63,848 nucleotides of DNA. Source: Micromonospora sp. CB01531. Its GTDB lineage: Bacteria > Actinomycetota > Actinomycetes > Mycobacteriales > Micromonosporaceae. The translations under genes and the position numbers were made by a program. Under the pieces are notes generated by a model. The model saw only the letters and a program-made list of their open reading frames with translations, was not told the origin of the DNA and searched no databases. Location of the stretch: assembly GCF_001905095.1 (NCBI RefSeq), contig NZ_LWLS01000085.1, positions 1-63,848 of the forward strand, written 5' to 3'. Position 1 is the first letter of the stretch. Every line of letters begins with the position of its first letter. Shown here in pieces: positions 27,120 through 36,677 of the stretch.

Positions 27120-28142
27120 GTGGCGGTGCAGCGAACGCCCCGCAGCTCACCGCCCCGGTCGACCATCCACGACGTGGCCCGACTCGCGCAGGTGTCCACC
27201 GCGACCGTGTCCCGGGTGCTGACCGGCGCGAAACCGGTCTCGGCTGACCTGGCCCAACGGGTACGCGACGCCGCGGCGCACCTGGACTACCGGCCCAACC
27301 CCGCGGCGCAGGTGTTGCTCAGCGGACGGTCGCACACCGTCGGCGTCGTCGTCCCGGACCTCGCGAATCCCTACTTCGCCGAGGTGCTCAAGGGCGCGAC
27401 GCCGGCGGCCGCCGAGCGCGGCTGGCGCACCCTCGTCGCCGACACCGACGAGGATCCCGAGGTCGAGTACCGGGCCGCCACCGAACTGGGCCGCTGGGTG
27501 GACGGCGTGATGCTGTGCTCACCCCGGATGAGCACGCTCCGACTCCGGGAGTTGGCCACCAAGCTCCCGGCCCTCGTCGTGGTCAACCGCCTGGTCCGAC
27601 ACCCGTCGGTGGCGGCTGTGCTGGTGGACTACCACCAGGGGATGACACAGCTGTGCGCCCACCTCGCGTCGCTCGGGCACCGCCGTCTCGTCTACCTGCA
27701 GGGGCCGCCCCACGCCTGGTCCGACGGGCAGCGCCGGCGCGCCCTGCGCACCGCCGCAGGCCGGGGACTCGACGTCGTGCAGATCCCGTGCGGCTCGACG
27801 GCCCCGGACGGCCACCGGGTGGCCGAGGAAGCACTGGGGCACAAGCCGACCGCGATCGTCGCGTTCAACGACTACGTCGCGCTGGGCGTGCTGAGCCGGC
27901 TCACCGAACTCGGCGTCACGGTGCCGCACGATGTCTCGGTGACCGGTTTCGACGACATTCCGCTCAGCGCCCTCACCCCGCCCGGGCTCACCACGGTAGC
28001 CGTGCCCAAGCGGACGGTCGGCCGGCTGGCCTGGGAGCGGCTCGCCACCGAGGGAGCCGGACCGTCGACGACGGCGACCAGCGTGCCGGTCGAGCTTGCC
28101 GTCCGCGGCTCCACCGCCCCACCTGGACAGGGGCGCAGGTAG
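27120..28142 (+). CDS. LacI-family transcriptional regulator
   Basis: About 340 residues; start uncertain among GTG 27087, 27120 and 27126. The helix-turn-helix TIHDVARLAQVSTATVSRVL with the following hinge helix (NPAAQVLLSG) binds the operator, and the periplasmic-binding-protein-like domain contains VGVVVPDLANPYFAEVLKGA and the end PHDVSVTGFDDIPLSALTPP. Its position directly after the GH28 gene and the paired AGGAAAAGSTTTACC sites suggest that it represses pectinase expression until a galacturonate-type sugar binds. Effector identity is inference. Confidence 0.88.
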   Translation: MAVQRTPRSSPPRSTIHDVARLAQVSTATVSRVLTGAKPVSADLAQRVRDAAAHLDYRPNPAAQVLLSGRSHTVGVVVPDLANPYFAEVLKGATPAAAERGWRTLVADTDEDPEVEYRAATELGRWVDGVMLCSPRMSTLRLRELATKLPALVVVNRLVRHPSVAAVLVDYHQGMTQLCAHLASLGHRRLVYLQGPPHAWSDGQRRRALRTAAGRGLDVVQIPCGSTAPDGHRVAEEALGHKPTAIVAFNDYVALGVLSRLTELGVTVPHDVSVTGFDDIPLSALTPPGLTTVAVPKRTVGRLAWERLATEGAGPSTTATSVPVELAVRGSTAPPGQGRR

Positions 28143-28219
28143 CTCACCCCACCGGCCGCTCGGGCGGGGCGATGGCCCGGATCGGCTGGGCCTGCGGGGC
28201 GGGAGCATGGCGGCCATGG

Positions 28220-28978
28220 TCAACCGCTGGCAGCTACGGCGGCGTTCGCCGCGCGGGCGATGAGTTCGTGGCCCACCGCGTTGGGGTGATCGCCGTCGTC
28301 AGCGAGCAGGTCGGTGGGGTCCTGGTTGCCGGCGACGCCCTTGAACGCCGGGTAGGTGGGCACGTAGAGTGCGGCCGTCTCAGCGGCCGCGTCGCGTAGA
28401 GCCTGGTTGAGGTAGCGGGTGGCGGTAGCCGACTGCGCCATGCCGGCATCACCGTACTCGGCAAGCCCCACGGAGCCGTCCTTGACGACGTTCCAGTAGC
28501 CGAGCACGAGCACCGTGACGGGACCGTCGTGCAACTCGCGGATCCGGTCAATCGTGGCGGCCACGTTGTCGCCGACTCGCGCCGCGACTCGCTGGTAGGT
28601 TGCGTCGTTGCCGTCGGCGTCGAACGCGGCGGCCAGATCGTTCGCGCCAACCATGATCATGATGACGCCAGCCCGGCGCAGGTCCTCGTGCGTATCAGGG
28701 GACTCGAGCTGCGCCCACACGTCGTCGGAGCTGAAGCCGCCGCGGGCGAGGTTGACGGATGGGACGGCGGGCACCTGCATGCGGGCGTACAGGTCCGGGA
28801 AGGGCACGCAGTCGCAGGCCGACCCGGCCGGCACGGAGTCGCCGAGCGCGACCACCGCACCCGCGGCGGGCCCCGCTGCGGGCGGCGGCGGTTCGGCGCC
28901 GCTGATCGCAGGCGACAGGAGCATGGCGATCGCAGCGGCGCGTCGTAGGGCGGTGCGTCGCCGTGTCCCTTCTGCCAT
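28220..28978 (-). CDS. Exported SGNH/GDSL hydrolase
   Basis: A 252-residue esterase-like protein. ATG 28978 overlaps the TGA of the upstream DUF2156 gene (TGATG), so the two are probably translated together. An Arg-rich N-terminus and short hydrophobic core suggest export. SGNH blocks are VVALGDSVPAGSACDC (nucleophile Ser), a Gly block with NLARGG, MVGANDLA (Asn) and DDGDHPNAVGH (Asp and His). It likely removes acyl groups from a lipid or glycan. Coupling to a lysyl/alanyl-phosphatidylglycerol-type synthase suggests a lipid-related substrate. Confidence 0.82.
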   Translation of the reverse strand: MAEGTRRRTALRRAAAIAMLLSPAISGAEPPPPAAGPAAGAVVALGDSVPAGSACDCVPFPDLYARMQVPAVPSVNLARGGFSSDDVWAQLESPDTHEDLRRAGVIMIMVGANDLAAAFDADGNDATYQRVAARVGDNVAATIDRIRELHDGPVTVLVLGYWNVVKDGSVGLAEYGDAGMAQSATATRYLNQALRDAAAETAALYVPTYPAFKGVAGNQDPTDLLADDGDHPNAVGHELIARAANAAVAASG

Positions 28979-30774
28979 CACCTCACCCCGAGCGGTTCGA
29001 GGGATGGTGCGGTAGCGTGGCCGTCTGCGCGCCGCGCCCGGCGCCACCCGGTCGGCAGGAAGGCCTCCGCCTTCAGTACGGCCATGGCGAGCCGGGGCAG
29101 GTCGCGGGCAGTGGGGAAGCACAGGTAGCGCGGCTGCCACGCCGGCTGGTACTTGGCGTTCGCCCGGTACAGCGACTCGATCTGCCAGAACCGGGAGGCC
29201 AGCCGCAGTAGCCGGTGCCAGATCCGCAGGACCGGCCCGGCCCCCAGCCCCTCGGCGCGGGCGAAGACCGAGCGCAGCACGGCGAAGTTCAGCGAGAGCC
29301 GTCCCACGCCCAGGCCGGGTGCCGCCTCGATCGCGCTGACCACCATGAGCTCCATTACGCCGTTGACCGCCGAGCGGTCGCCACGCATGAGGTCCAGCGA
29401 CAGGCCGTCGTTGCCCCATGGTACGAACTGCAGCACGCCACGCAGCCGAGCGGCGCCGTCGCGGCAGAGCACGAGCACACAGTCGCCGTCCTGCGGGTCG
29501 CCGATGCGGGACAGCGCCATCGAAAAGCCGCGCTCCACCGGTCCGTCCCGGAACTGGCTCGCCGCATGTACCGCCTCCGCCAGTGCGGCCGGCGACAGGT
29601 CGCGCTGGCGGATCACCTCGCTGGTGTACCCGGCGCGCTTCGCGCGGGCAACCGCCTGGCGCACGGCGCGCATCGGCCGGCCCTCGAGGCTGAACCCGGC
29701 CGTGTCCACCACTGCCTCGTCGCCGAGCTCCACCACGTCCAGGCCGCTGCGGCGGTACGACCGTCCGCCGGACAGCCCGCAGCCGAGCACTGCCGGGGTC
29801 CACCCATGTCGGGCGCTGTCGGCCAGCCACGCGTCGATCGCCTGCGGCCACGCGTCCTGGTCGCCGATCGGGTCACCGGTGGCGAGGCTGACCCCGTTGA
29901 TGACGCGATACGGCACGGCAGCCTTTCCCGATGGCGCCCACATCAGCAGCTTGTCCCAACGCAGGGCGAAGTAGCCCAGCGAGTCGGCCGCACCGTACCG
30001 GCGTAGCAGCTCGCGTAGCCGGTGGTCCTGTTCCGCGGTTCGCTCGTCGGCACCGCGCCGAGCGTGGCGCAGCAGCAGCACCGTGGCGGCGCCGACCGCG
30101 AGCAGCCCGAACGCGCCGGTGGTGAGGCTGACCGCCTCGGCGCCCAGCGGGTGCCGGAATCGCAGCGGGCCGGGTGCGCCGACCAGACCGAGCGCGGCGT
30201 GCTCCGCCCACAGCCGCACGCCCGGCGTGCCGACCAGGCGGTTCGGCCGTAGGGCTATCTCCAGCATGCCGAGCGTGAAGCCGGCGCCCGCAAAGCCGGC
30301 GAACGCCGCCAGCGCGCGCCACGGACTGCGCGGATCGGCGACCGCCCGGAACTGGCCGTGCACCGCGACCAGCATGGCCAGCAGTGCGCCCGAGACCGCC
30401 GCCGCGTCAAAATCGAGCCCCTTGGCGATGTGCAGGACCATGCCGACGCTGGCCAGGAAGACGGCCAACCGCCAGGCGCTGCGCTTGCCCCGCCGCAGCC
30501 CCGCGCCCAGGTAGACCAGCAACACCCCGCTGACCGCCGTGGCTGCGCGGGCGGTGAGGACGCCGGTCAACGGCAGGTACTCCGCCAGGACCTCCAGCCC
30601 GCCACGACGCGGCGGCAGGAGCCAGGTGAGGATGGTGAACACGCCGGCCACCTGCACAAGCCGGGCCACGCCGGCCCGCGTCAGCGGCGGGCGTGGCCGC
30701 CAGGGCTCGCCGACGAATGCTGTGCCTCCTTGCGGCGCCATGGGGTCATCATCGGCCGCCTCGCTGAGCCCCAT
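28978..30774 (-). CDS. DUF2156 protein, aminoacyl-phosphatidylglycerol synthase type
   Basis: A 598-residue protein (start 30774, or ATG 30741). The first 230 residues hold six or so membrane segments. The C-terminal part from about residue 260 is the tandem-GNAT DUF2156 domain of MprF/LysX: WDKLLMWAPSGKAAVPYRVI, GNDGLSLDLMRGDRSAVNGV and AKYQPAWQPRYLCFP. Such domains transfer lysine or alanine from aminoacyl-tRNA to phosphatidylglycerol, changing surface charge and resistance to cationic peptides. Unlike mycobacterial LysX there is no fused lysyl-tRNA synthetase. Amino-acid specificity cannot be read. Confidence 0.85.
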   Translation of the reverse strand: MGLSEAADDDPMAPQGGTAFVGEPWRPRPPLTRAGVARLVQVAGVFTILTWLLPPRRGGLEVLAEYLPLTGVLTARAATAVSGVLLVYLGAGLRRGKRSAWRLAVFLASVGMVLHIAKGLDFDAAAVSGALLAMLVAVHGQFRAVADPRSPWRALAAFAGFAGAGFTLGMLEIALRPNRLVGTPGVRLWAEHAALGLVGAPGPLRFRHPLGAEAVSLTTGAFGLLAVGAATVLLLRHARRGADERTAEQDHRLRELLRRYGAADSLGYFALRWDKLLMWAPSGKAAVPYRVINGVSLATGDPIGDQDAWPQAIDAWLADSARHGWTPAVLGCGLSGGRSYRRSGLDVVELGDEAVVDTAGFSLEGRPMRAVRQAVARAKRAGYTSEVIRQRDLSPAALAEAVHAASQFRDGPVERGFSMALSRIGDPQDGDCVLVLCRDGAARLRGVLQFVPWGNDGLSLDLMRGDRSAVNGVMELMVVSAIEAAPGLGVGRLSLNFAVLRSVFARAEGLGAGPVLRIWHRLLRLASRFWQIESLYRANAKYQPAWQPRYLCFPTARDLPRLAMAVLKAEAFLPTGWRRARRADGHATAPSLEPLGVR

Positions 30775-30909
30775 CAGCGTGCGCGCTGTGAGTGACCTGA
30801 GCGGCCCACACCGCCGCGTTCAGCGATCCTCCAGCAAATGTTGCAGCCTCTCTCAGCGAACGGGTGGACCATCAGCCCTACCGGCACGGTTCAGGGCGTG
30901 GAGGTGCAC

Positions 30910-31941
30910 ATGGCACTGACCGGCATTTCGTTGCTCGTCCTGGCGGGGCTGGCTGCCGTCGGGGCGGCCGCCGCAACCGTTGTCGGCTGGCGGCGGTTCG
31001 GCCGGCTCCGCATCCCGGTGCGGGTGGTGGGCGTGCTGCTGACCCAGGCCCTGGTGCTGTTGGCCGTGGGGCTGGCGGTCAACCGTTCCGCGCAGTTCTA
31101 CACGAACTGGGACGACCTGCTGACTCAGGCCATCGCTGGCGGCCGTCACAATGCCAGCACGCCAGGCCAGCTGGACCAGTGGGTGCGCCAGCACGACCAC
31201 AGCGACTCCGCACAGCCGTTCGCCTTCGAGTGGCGACCGGACGGGTGGGCGGACTGGCACCTGGCCGCCCCACCGACCGTCACCGTACCCGCCGACTACC
31301 TGCGCAACCCCGGCTGGCGATACCCGGCGGTGCTGGTCCTCAGCAGCGCGGGGGACGGGTGGGGCGATGCGGCCGTGACTGGTTTGGCCCGCTCGGCGGA
31401 GACGGCGGCAGGACCGGCCGTGCTGATCTTCGCCCATACCACCCCGGCAGCGTCGGTTCCGGCGCTGGCCATGGCGTTGCCCGCCCAACTGAGCCGGGAC
31501 CTGCGCGTCACCGGGCACAGCTGGGCCCTGGTGTCGTCGGCGCGGCAAGAGCCGCTGGCCCGCCAGGTGGTGCTGGCCGCGCCCGGCCGCTATCCGGCGC
31601 TGGCGGTGGTTCCCGTCGGGGCGGGGCGCGGCCGGCCCGCTGGCGTGGCCGCACCGAAAGGGCTGCCGGTGGGCGTGACGGTGGCCGTGCTGGGCACTCC
31701 GGCGCGTACCGCCACCGGCGGCCCGGCCGTAGTGCCCCGTGCCGGCTCCACCCGGCCGTCCGGCGTGGAATCGCTGCGGGCGGCGCTGCTCTGGGCGATC
31801 CGGCAGTTGCCTGCCCCGCTGCCCGAGCCCGCGCCACTGGTGCGGCAGGTGCATACGCCGCCCGGCCAGCCCAGCCTGCTGCCGCCGCGCGGCTCCGCCG
31901 CGGTGCAGCCGCCCGTCGGCACTGCCAACACGTCCGCTTAG
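30910..31941 (+). CDS. Membrane-anchored alpha/beta-hydrolase-like protein, degenerate active site
   Basis: A 343-residue protein from ATG 30910 with two N-terminal membrane segments (ISLLVLAGLAAVGAAAATVV, VVGVLLTQALVLLAVGLAV) and an extracellular alpha/beta domain. The stretch VNRSAQFYTNWDDLL matches VNRQVETYTSWSDL of the next gene, so the two are paralogues. The expected nucleophile elbow reads GHSWA, which lacks the second Gly of GxSxG, and no clear His is seen. It may be an inactive partner or scaffold. It is separated by nine bases from the intact paralogue and divergent from the DUF2156 gene. Confidence 0.65.
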   Translation: MALTGISLLVLAGLAAVGAAAATVVGWRRFGRLRIPVRVVGVLLTQALVLLAVGLAVNRSAQFYTNWDDLLTQAIAGGRHNASTPGQLDQWVRQHDHSDSAQPFAFEWRPDGWADWHLAAPPTVTVPADYLRNPGWRYPAVLVLSSAGDGWGDAAVTGLARSAETAAGPAVLIFAHTTPAASVPALAMALPAQLSRDLRVTGHSWALVSSARQEPLARQVVLAAPGRYPALAVVPVGAGRGRPAGVAAPKGLPVGVTVAVLGTPARTATGGPAVVPRAGSTRPSGVESLRAALLWAIRQLPAPLPEPAPLVRQVHTPPGQPSLLPPRGSAAVQPPVGTANTSA

Positions 31942-31950
31942 GAGGGAAAG

Positions 31951-32988
31951 ATGGCGCCGGACAGCCTCGCGCTCCTGTTGCTCGCCGTCGCGACGGCCGT
32001 CGTCGCCGCCGTCGCGCTGGCGCTGACCTGGGAGCGTGGCAGCGGATGGTGGCGGGTGGCGCTGCGGGCCGGCAGCGCCAGCCTCTGCGTGGCGACCGCC
32101 CTCGCCGCCGCCCTGGTATGGGTCAACCGTCAGGTCGAGACGTACACCTCGTGGTCCGATCTGACGGGCGCACCACCGGCCGCAGCTGCGCTTTCGGATC
32201 CGCCGCCGCCCGGCGGCGGATCCGGTGGACGCCTGGTCAACCTCACCGTCCCCGGTAGGGCCAGCGGTCTCTCGCTGCCGATGATGGCGTACCTGCCGGC
32301 CGCCTACGACGCGCGCCCCACCGCCCGCTTCCCGGTCATCGAGGCGCTGCACGGCTACCCGTCGTCACCGATGGGGTGGACAAAAACCCTGCACGCACCC
32401 GAGTACCTGGACCGGGAGATCGCCGCCGGTCGGATGGCACCGACCGTGGTGCTGTTCCCGTACATAACGCCGGACCGGCTGCTGGACACCGAGTGCACCA
32501 ACCTCAGTCACGGACCGCAGGCAGAGACGTACCTGACCGTCGACGTGCCGGAGGCCGTCAAGAGCCAACTGCGCGTACGGACCGACCGGGCCGGCTGGGG
32601 GCTGATCGGCTATTCGGCCGGCGCCTTCTGTGCCGCCAACCTGGCCCTGCGCCACCCGACCGGATACGCAGCCGCAGCGAGCCTCTCCGGCTACACCACC
32701 CCAGGCATCACCGTCGGGGACGGCTCCGAGAACACGCTGAACAACGATGCCTGGCGCTTGCAGCACCTACCGCCACCCGCCATCGCGCTTTACCTTGGCA
32801 GCGCCCGCGCGGACCACTCGTCGCTGCGCAGCGCCACCACCCTGGCCCGGCTGGCCCACGCGCCGATGAGCGTCACCACCGGGTATATCGACGGCGGTGG
32901 CCACAACGCCGGTACCTGGCTGGCGATGGAGCCAACCGCGTTCGACTGGCTCTCCAGTTGGCTGGCCCGACCACTGGCGGCGGGCTGA
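31951..32988 (+). CDS. Membrane-anchored esterase (alpha/beta hydrolase, esterase D type)
   Basis: A 345-residue protein; GGAGG lies just before ATG 31951. Two membrane segments span about residues 5-55, followed by an extracellular esterase-D-like domain: LPMMAYLPAAYDARP, VIEALHGYPSSPMGW, GLIGYSAGAFCAANLALRHP (GxSxG nucleophile) and GGGHNAGTW (likely catalytic His). In Pseudomonas, alanyl-phosphatidylglycerol synthase has a dedicated hydrolase (PA0919) next to it. By analogy this enzyme may reverse the lipid aminoacylation done by the divergent DUF2156 protein. That link is inference. Confidence 0.78.
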   Translation: MAPDSLALLLLAVATAVVAAVALALTWERGSGWWRVALRAGSASLCVATALAAALVWVNRQVETYTSWSDLTGAPPAAAALSDPPPPGGGSGGRLVNLTVPGRASGLSLPMMAYLPAAYDARPTARFPVIEALHGYPSSPMGWTKTLHAPEYLDREIAAGRMAPTVVLFPYITPDRLLDTECTNLSHGPQAETYLTVDVPEAVKSQLRVRTDRAGWGLIGYSAGAFCAANLALRHPTGYAAAASLSGYTTPGITVGDGSENTLNNDAWRLQHLPPPAIALYLGSARADHSSLRSATTLARLAHAPMSVTTGYIDGGGHNAGTWLAMEPTAFDWLSSWLARPLAAG

Positions 32989-33062
32989 CGCCACGTGCCG
33001 CGGCTACGGCGACGCTGGGCGCGTCGACCGGGATCGACGCCCTGACCACCGGGGAGCGGCGG

Positions 33063-35483
33063 TCAGCCGATTCTGACCCGGACCGGTTCGCCATCCGTGG
33101 CCCGGAAGGTCAGGGTGGTTCGACCGTCGGCGACGGTCACCTCGCCCCGGTCGGCGTGTACCGGCCGGTCGGTGGCGAAGACCGCGACATCCTCGGGCTG
33201 GGTCGGCCGGAGCAGCACCTCCGTGCCGTTTCGGGCCACCAGTTCGCAGCTGCTCTCCAGCAGCGTGGCCGGTCCGACGCGGACCCCGGCGGGCAGCATC
33301 AGCCCGGCGCGGGCGCCGATCCGCAGTCGCCGGCCGGACAGTACCGGCTCGTCCCGGTGCCACAGGCTGAACTCGATCGCTGACGGCGCGACGTTGATCA
33401 GGTGACGCAGCCGCTGGCCGGATCGGTCCACGGTCGAGGTGAGGACCAGCCCGGGTTCGCTGGCGTCGTGCCGGAGCCGGGGCCGCACCCCGAGCCGGTC
33501 CAGCGCTGCTCGCCAGAAGTCCAGGTGGCACGGGTAGTCGGTGGCGATAAGCACGGCCCGGCCGGCGCCCACGGTCACCTCGACGCCGCACGCCTGTCCG
33601 GAGCCGACCTCGGTGAGCAGCCGTTCACCCGACCCGGTGAGCAGTTGGGCGTAGCCGACCCGGACCTCGGCGGGGCGGGCCGCCCAGGCGTGGCCCACCA
33701 CCGATGGGAAGTAGTGTGGGCCGCCCTCCAGCCAGCCGTCCGCCCGCAACCCGAGCGCGTTGGCCAGCAGGGTGCACGGCGTGCCGTCGTGGTCGCGGGT
33801 GGGCAGCGGTCCGTGCAGCAACAGCCGGCCGCCGGCCCGCAGATGGTCGACCAGCCGCTGCTGGACGTCCGAGCCGAGGGTGGGGGCGGTGGCCAGCACC
33901 AGCACGGGCGGCGTGCCGGCCGGCCCCTGTGCTGCGCCGCCCGCCGGAGCCTGCAGGTTCACTGCCGGGAACGAGTAGCCGGCGAGCAGCAGCGCCCGCG
34001 CCAGCACGTCCCGCGCGCCCATGCCGCGGAACCGTTCCAGCTCGGCGACCTGCTCGGACCGGTTGGTGGACGCCGGGTGGTGGTACTCGGTCAGGTAGTG
34101 GTCGGGTACGAAACCGAGGGCGAGCGCGTCGTGTTCCTCGTCGCCGTCGGCGAGCAGGTCGGCCACCCCGCGGACGGCGTGCAGCGCCCGCCGGGCCGCG
34201 GGATACGTCGGGTTTAGCTGTCCCTCCGGGCCGACCGGGGCGGCGAAGCCGTGCCGCTCGCCGGTGAACGCGATCCGGTCGTTGCCGTCGCCGACCGGTT
34301 CGGCCAGCGGCGGGTTGTGGCCGCCGGCGAACAGGTAGAGGTTGAGCAGTCGGTTGCCCTGCGCCACGCAGAGCCGGGTCTTCAGGTCGATCGCCTCGGG
34401 CGGGTAGCGCGTCGACAGGTCCTCACCGTAGTCGCCGTTGCCGGCCTCGAACTCCAGGCAGGTCAGTGGCTGGTCGCCGTCGTGCGCGGCGGCCAGGAAG
34501 GCGTTGGACACGTACAGGTCGGCGACGTTGGTGACGGTGAGGTCGCCGAGGTAGTAGTCCGAGCCGGAGGTGAGCTGCGGCTGCCCGCGGTACGACTCCA
34601 TGAGCTGACTGATGCCGATCGGGAAGGTGCGTCCCCGCCCGCTGTCGGTGCCGTGCACGTTGACCAGGAACGGCACCCCGGTCACCCCGTGCCGCTCGGC
34701 GCTGGCTCGCAGCGCCGTCACGTACCGGCGGTAGCGGTCCCGCATGTAGCGCCCGAGGTCGTGGTGCAGCGCCAGGGAGCGTTCCTCGGCCGGGGTGCGC
34801 AGGGCGGCCGCCCACGCGGGCGGATCGGTCGGGTCGGCGCCGATGCGCGCCGCGGCGGTGTCCTTGCCGTACCGCTCGACGGCCCATCGTGCCAGGTCGG
34901 CGCAGAGGCCGTCGGTGAGGTCGGGGGAGTTGGTCACCCACGACAGCATCCCGATCTCGTTGTCGAGGTGGACCGCCACCACGGGGCCGCCGCGTGGCGC
35001 GAGGCGCTCCGCGACCAGCGGCATCACCTGGGCGTACCAGCCGTCGGCCGCGGCGAGGAACTCCGGTGCCAGGTAGTCGATGGTGCGGGTGCTGATCGGC
35101 GCGCCGTCCCAGGTGGTGGGGAGCAGGTGGGGGTGCTCGTCGTACACCCGGTAGGGGATGCCCTCGTTCTTGACCTCGGCCATGACGAACGGGCCGGGGC
35201 GGACCACGGCCCGCAGCCCATGCTGGTGTGCGAGGTCGAGGAAGCCGGCCAGGTCGCGTTGCTCGTGGGTACGCCCGGTCAGGTCGACCGAGCCGTCGGG
35301 CAGTTCGTGCCACAGCCACGGCACGTATGTGGCGACGGTGTCGCCGCCGCAGTCGCGGAGCTGGTCGAGCCGGTCCGCCCAGTCGGCCCGGGCGAGGCGG
35401 AAGTAGTGCACCTCACCGGCGAGCAGCAGCTCGGGCCGGCCGTTGATGAGGATCCTGCGATCCCGGAGCAGCACTTCTGTCAT
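33063..35483 (-). CDS. GH35 beta-galactosidase-like glycoside hydrolase
   Basis: An 806-residue enzyme with no signal peptide (MTEVLLRDRRILINGRPELL), so probably intracellular. The (beta/alpha)8 barrel shows HYFRLARADWADRLDQLRDC, VRPGPFVMAEVKNEG and the acid/base Glu in HLDNEIG near 176, with the nucleophile in CLEFEAGNGD near 344-346. Beta domains follow to residue 806. GH35 enzymes cleave terminal beta-linked galactose and occasionally other sugars. It is divergent from the LacI-ABC operon across a 119-base control region containing an AACCGGTT operator. Confidence 0.88.
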   Translation of the reverse strand: MTEVLLRDRRILINGRPELLLAGEVHYFRLARADWADRLDQLRDCGGDTVATYVPWLWHELPDGSVDLTGRTHEQRDLAGFLDLAHQHGLRAVVRPGPFVMAEVKNEGIPYRVYDEHPHLLPTTWDGAPISTRTIDYLAPEFLAAADGWYAQVMPLVAERLAPRGGPVVAVHLDNEIGMLSWVTNSPDLTDGLCADLARWAVERYGKDTAAARIGADPTDPPAWAAALRTPAEERSLALHHDLGRYMRDRYRRYVTALRASAERHGVTGVPFLVNVHGTDSGRGRTFPIGISQLMESYRGQPQLTSGSDYYLGDLTVTNVADLYVSNAFLAAAHDGDQPLTCLEFEAGNGDYGEDLSTRYPPEAIDLKTRLCVAQGNRLLNLYLFAGGHNPPLAEPVGDGNDRIAFTGERHGFAAPVGPEGQLNPTYPAARRALHAVRGVADLLADGDEEHDALALGFVPDHYLTEYHHPASTNRSEQVAELERFRGMGARDVLARALLLAGYSFPAVNLQAPAGGAAQGPAGTPPVLVLATAPTLGSDVQQRLVDHLRAGGRLLLHGPLPTRDHDGTPCTLLANALGLRADGWLEGGPHYFPSVVGHAWAARPAEVRVGYAQLLTGSGERLLTEVGSGQACGVEVTVGAGRAVLIATDYPCHLDFWRAALDRLGVRPRLRHDASEPGLVLTSTVDRSGQRLRHLINVAPSAIEFSLWHRDEPVLSGRRLRIGARAGLMLPAGVRVGPATLLESSCELVARNGTEVLLRPTQPEDVAVFATDRPVHADRGEVTVADGRTTLTFRATDGEPVRVRIG

Positions 35484-35557
35484 ATGGGGCAGAGCTCCTC
35501 ACACGGGAGATTGTGGATCAGAGACTTGTGAACTTCGTCTCGGCTGCCTATGGTCGG

Positions 35558-35571
35558 CTGAAACCGGTTTC
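35558..35571. promoter_or_regulatory. LacI-type operator (AACCGGTT core)
   Basis: TGAAACCGGTTTCT contains the perfect 12-base palindrome GAAACCGGTTTC and fits the LacI-family consensus TGNAANCGNTTNCA in 13 of 14 positions. It lies between the divergent GH35 gene and the LacI gene at 35603, so it can control both directions. Confidence 0.7.
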
Positions 35572-35602
35572 TGTTAACCGCACGTTACGGATCGAGGGAG
35601 CG

Positions 35603-36634
35603 ATGAGCAACAGCCGCATGACGGTTCGCGAGATCGCGAAGCTCGCCGGCGTCTCCGTGGCCACCGTCTCCCGGGTCTCCAACGGCACCGGCCAGGTCTC
35701 CGAGGAGATGCGCCGCCGGGTGCTGGACGCGATCGAGAAGCACGGATACCGCCCCGACCACCTCGGTCGCGCCCTGGCCGCCGGCCGGCACGGCGCTCTC
35801 GGCCTGGTCTTCCCCGGCCTGTCCGGCCCCTACTTCACCGAACTGATCCAGGGCTTCGAGTCCGAAGCGGTGCCGTCTCGGGCCAGCGTGCACATCCTCT
35901 GCACGCACCTGCGCTCCGACTCCGACGACCAGGTGCTGGAGATGGGCCGCCGGGTGGACGGAGTCGCCGTCATGGGCGGCACCATCTCCGACGAGACGCT
36001 GCTCCGGCTCGCCAAGACGGTCCCCGTAGTGGTGGTCGCCGGCGAGGGCCCCGGCGACATCCCCTCGGTACGCGCCGACAACGCCGGCAGCATGCTGGCG
36101 CTCACCCGACACCTGCTCGCCGACCACGACCTGCGCGATCTGGTCTTCGTCGGCAACCCGGAGGGCTCGCCCGACGTCAGTGAACGCTGGGCCGCCTTCC
36201 GGCAGGCGCACCACGACCTCGGCATCAGGCCGCCCGCCGACCCGGTCGCGGTCAGTATGCAGCAGGCCGACGGGGTGCTCGCCGCCGACCAGTTGCTGGG
36301 CGGCAGCACGCCCCGGCCCGCCGGGGTGGTCTGCGCCAACGACGAGATCGCTCTCGGTGTGCTGGTCGGCGCCCTCGGCCGGGGCCTGCGGGTGCCGCAG
36401 GACCTGATCATCACCGGCTTCGACGACATGCCGGCCGCCGCTCTCGTCACCCCCGCCCTGACCACCGTCCGGCAACCCGTCCGCGAGCTCACCGCCGAAG
36501 CGGCCCGGCTGATCCTGCGTGCCGCCGGCCAGCCCGGCGACACCCCTGCGGGCGGTCTCGTGCTGCCCACCGAACTCGTCCTGCGCCGCAGTTGCGGCTG
36601 CCCGGCGCCCCCGACCGGAGGCACCGGCAGGTGA
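35603..36634 (+). CDS. LacI-family transcriptional regulator
   Basis: A 343-residue regulator from ATG 35603 with GAGGGAG just upstream. HTH: TVREIAKLAGVSVATVSRVS with hinge DHLGRALAAGRH. The sensor domain includes GLVFPGLSGPYFTELIQGFE and IITGFDDMPAAALVTPALTT, and the C-terminus RRSCGCPAPPTG carries the Cys-Gly-Cys often seen in actinobacterial LacI proteins. It is first in an operon with an ABC importer and a secreted glycosidase-like protein. It most likely senses the imported oligosaccharide and binds 35558-35571 and 43387-43400. Confidence 0.88.
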   Translation: MSNSRMTVREIAKLAGVSVATVSRVSNGTGQVSEEMRRRVLDAIEKHGYRPDHLGRALAAGRHGALGLVFPGLSGPYFTELIQGFESEAVPSRASVHILCTHLRSDSDDQVLEMGRRVDGVAVMGGTISDETLLRLAKTVPVVVVAGEGPGDIPSVRADNAGSMLALTRHLLADHDLRDLVFVGNPEGSPDVSERWAAFRQAHHDLGIRPPADPVAVSMQQADGVLAADQLLGGSTPRPAGVVCANDEIALGVLVGALGRGLRVPQDLIITGFDDMPAAALVTPALTTVRQPVRELTAEAARLILRAAGQPGDTPAGGLVLPTELVLRRSCGCPAPPTGGTGR

Positions 36635-36677
36635 ACAGCTCACCCCCTGGAAACCACCAACCCCCTGGAGGTACGAC

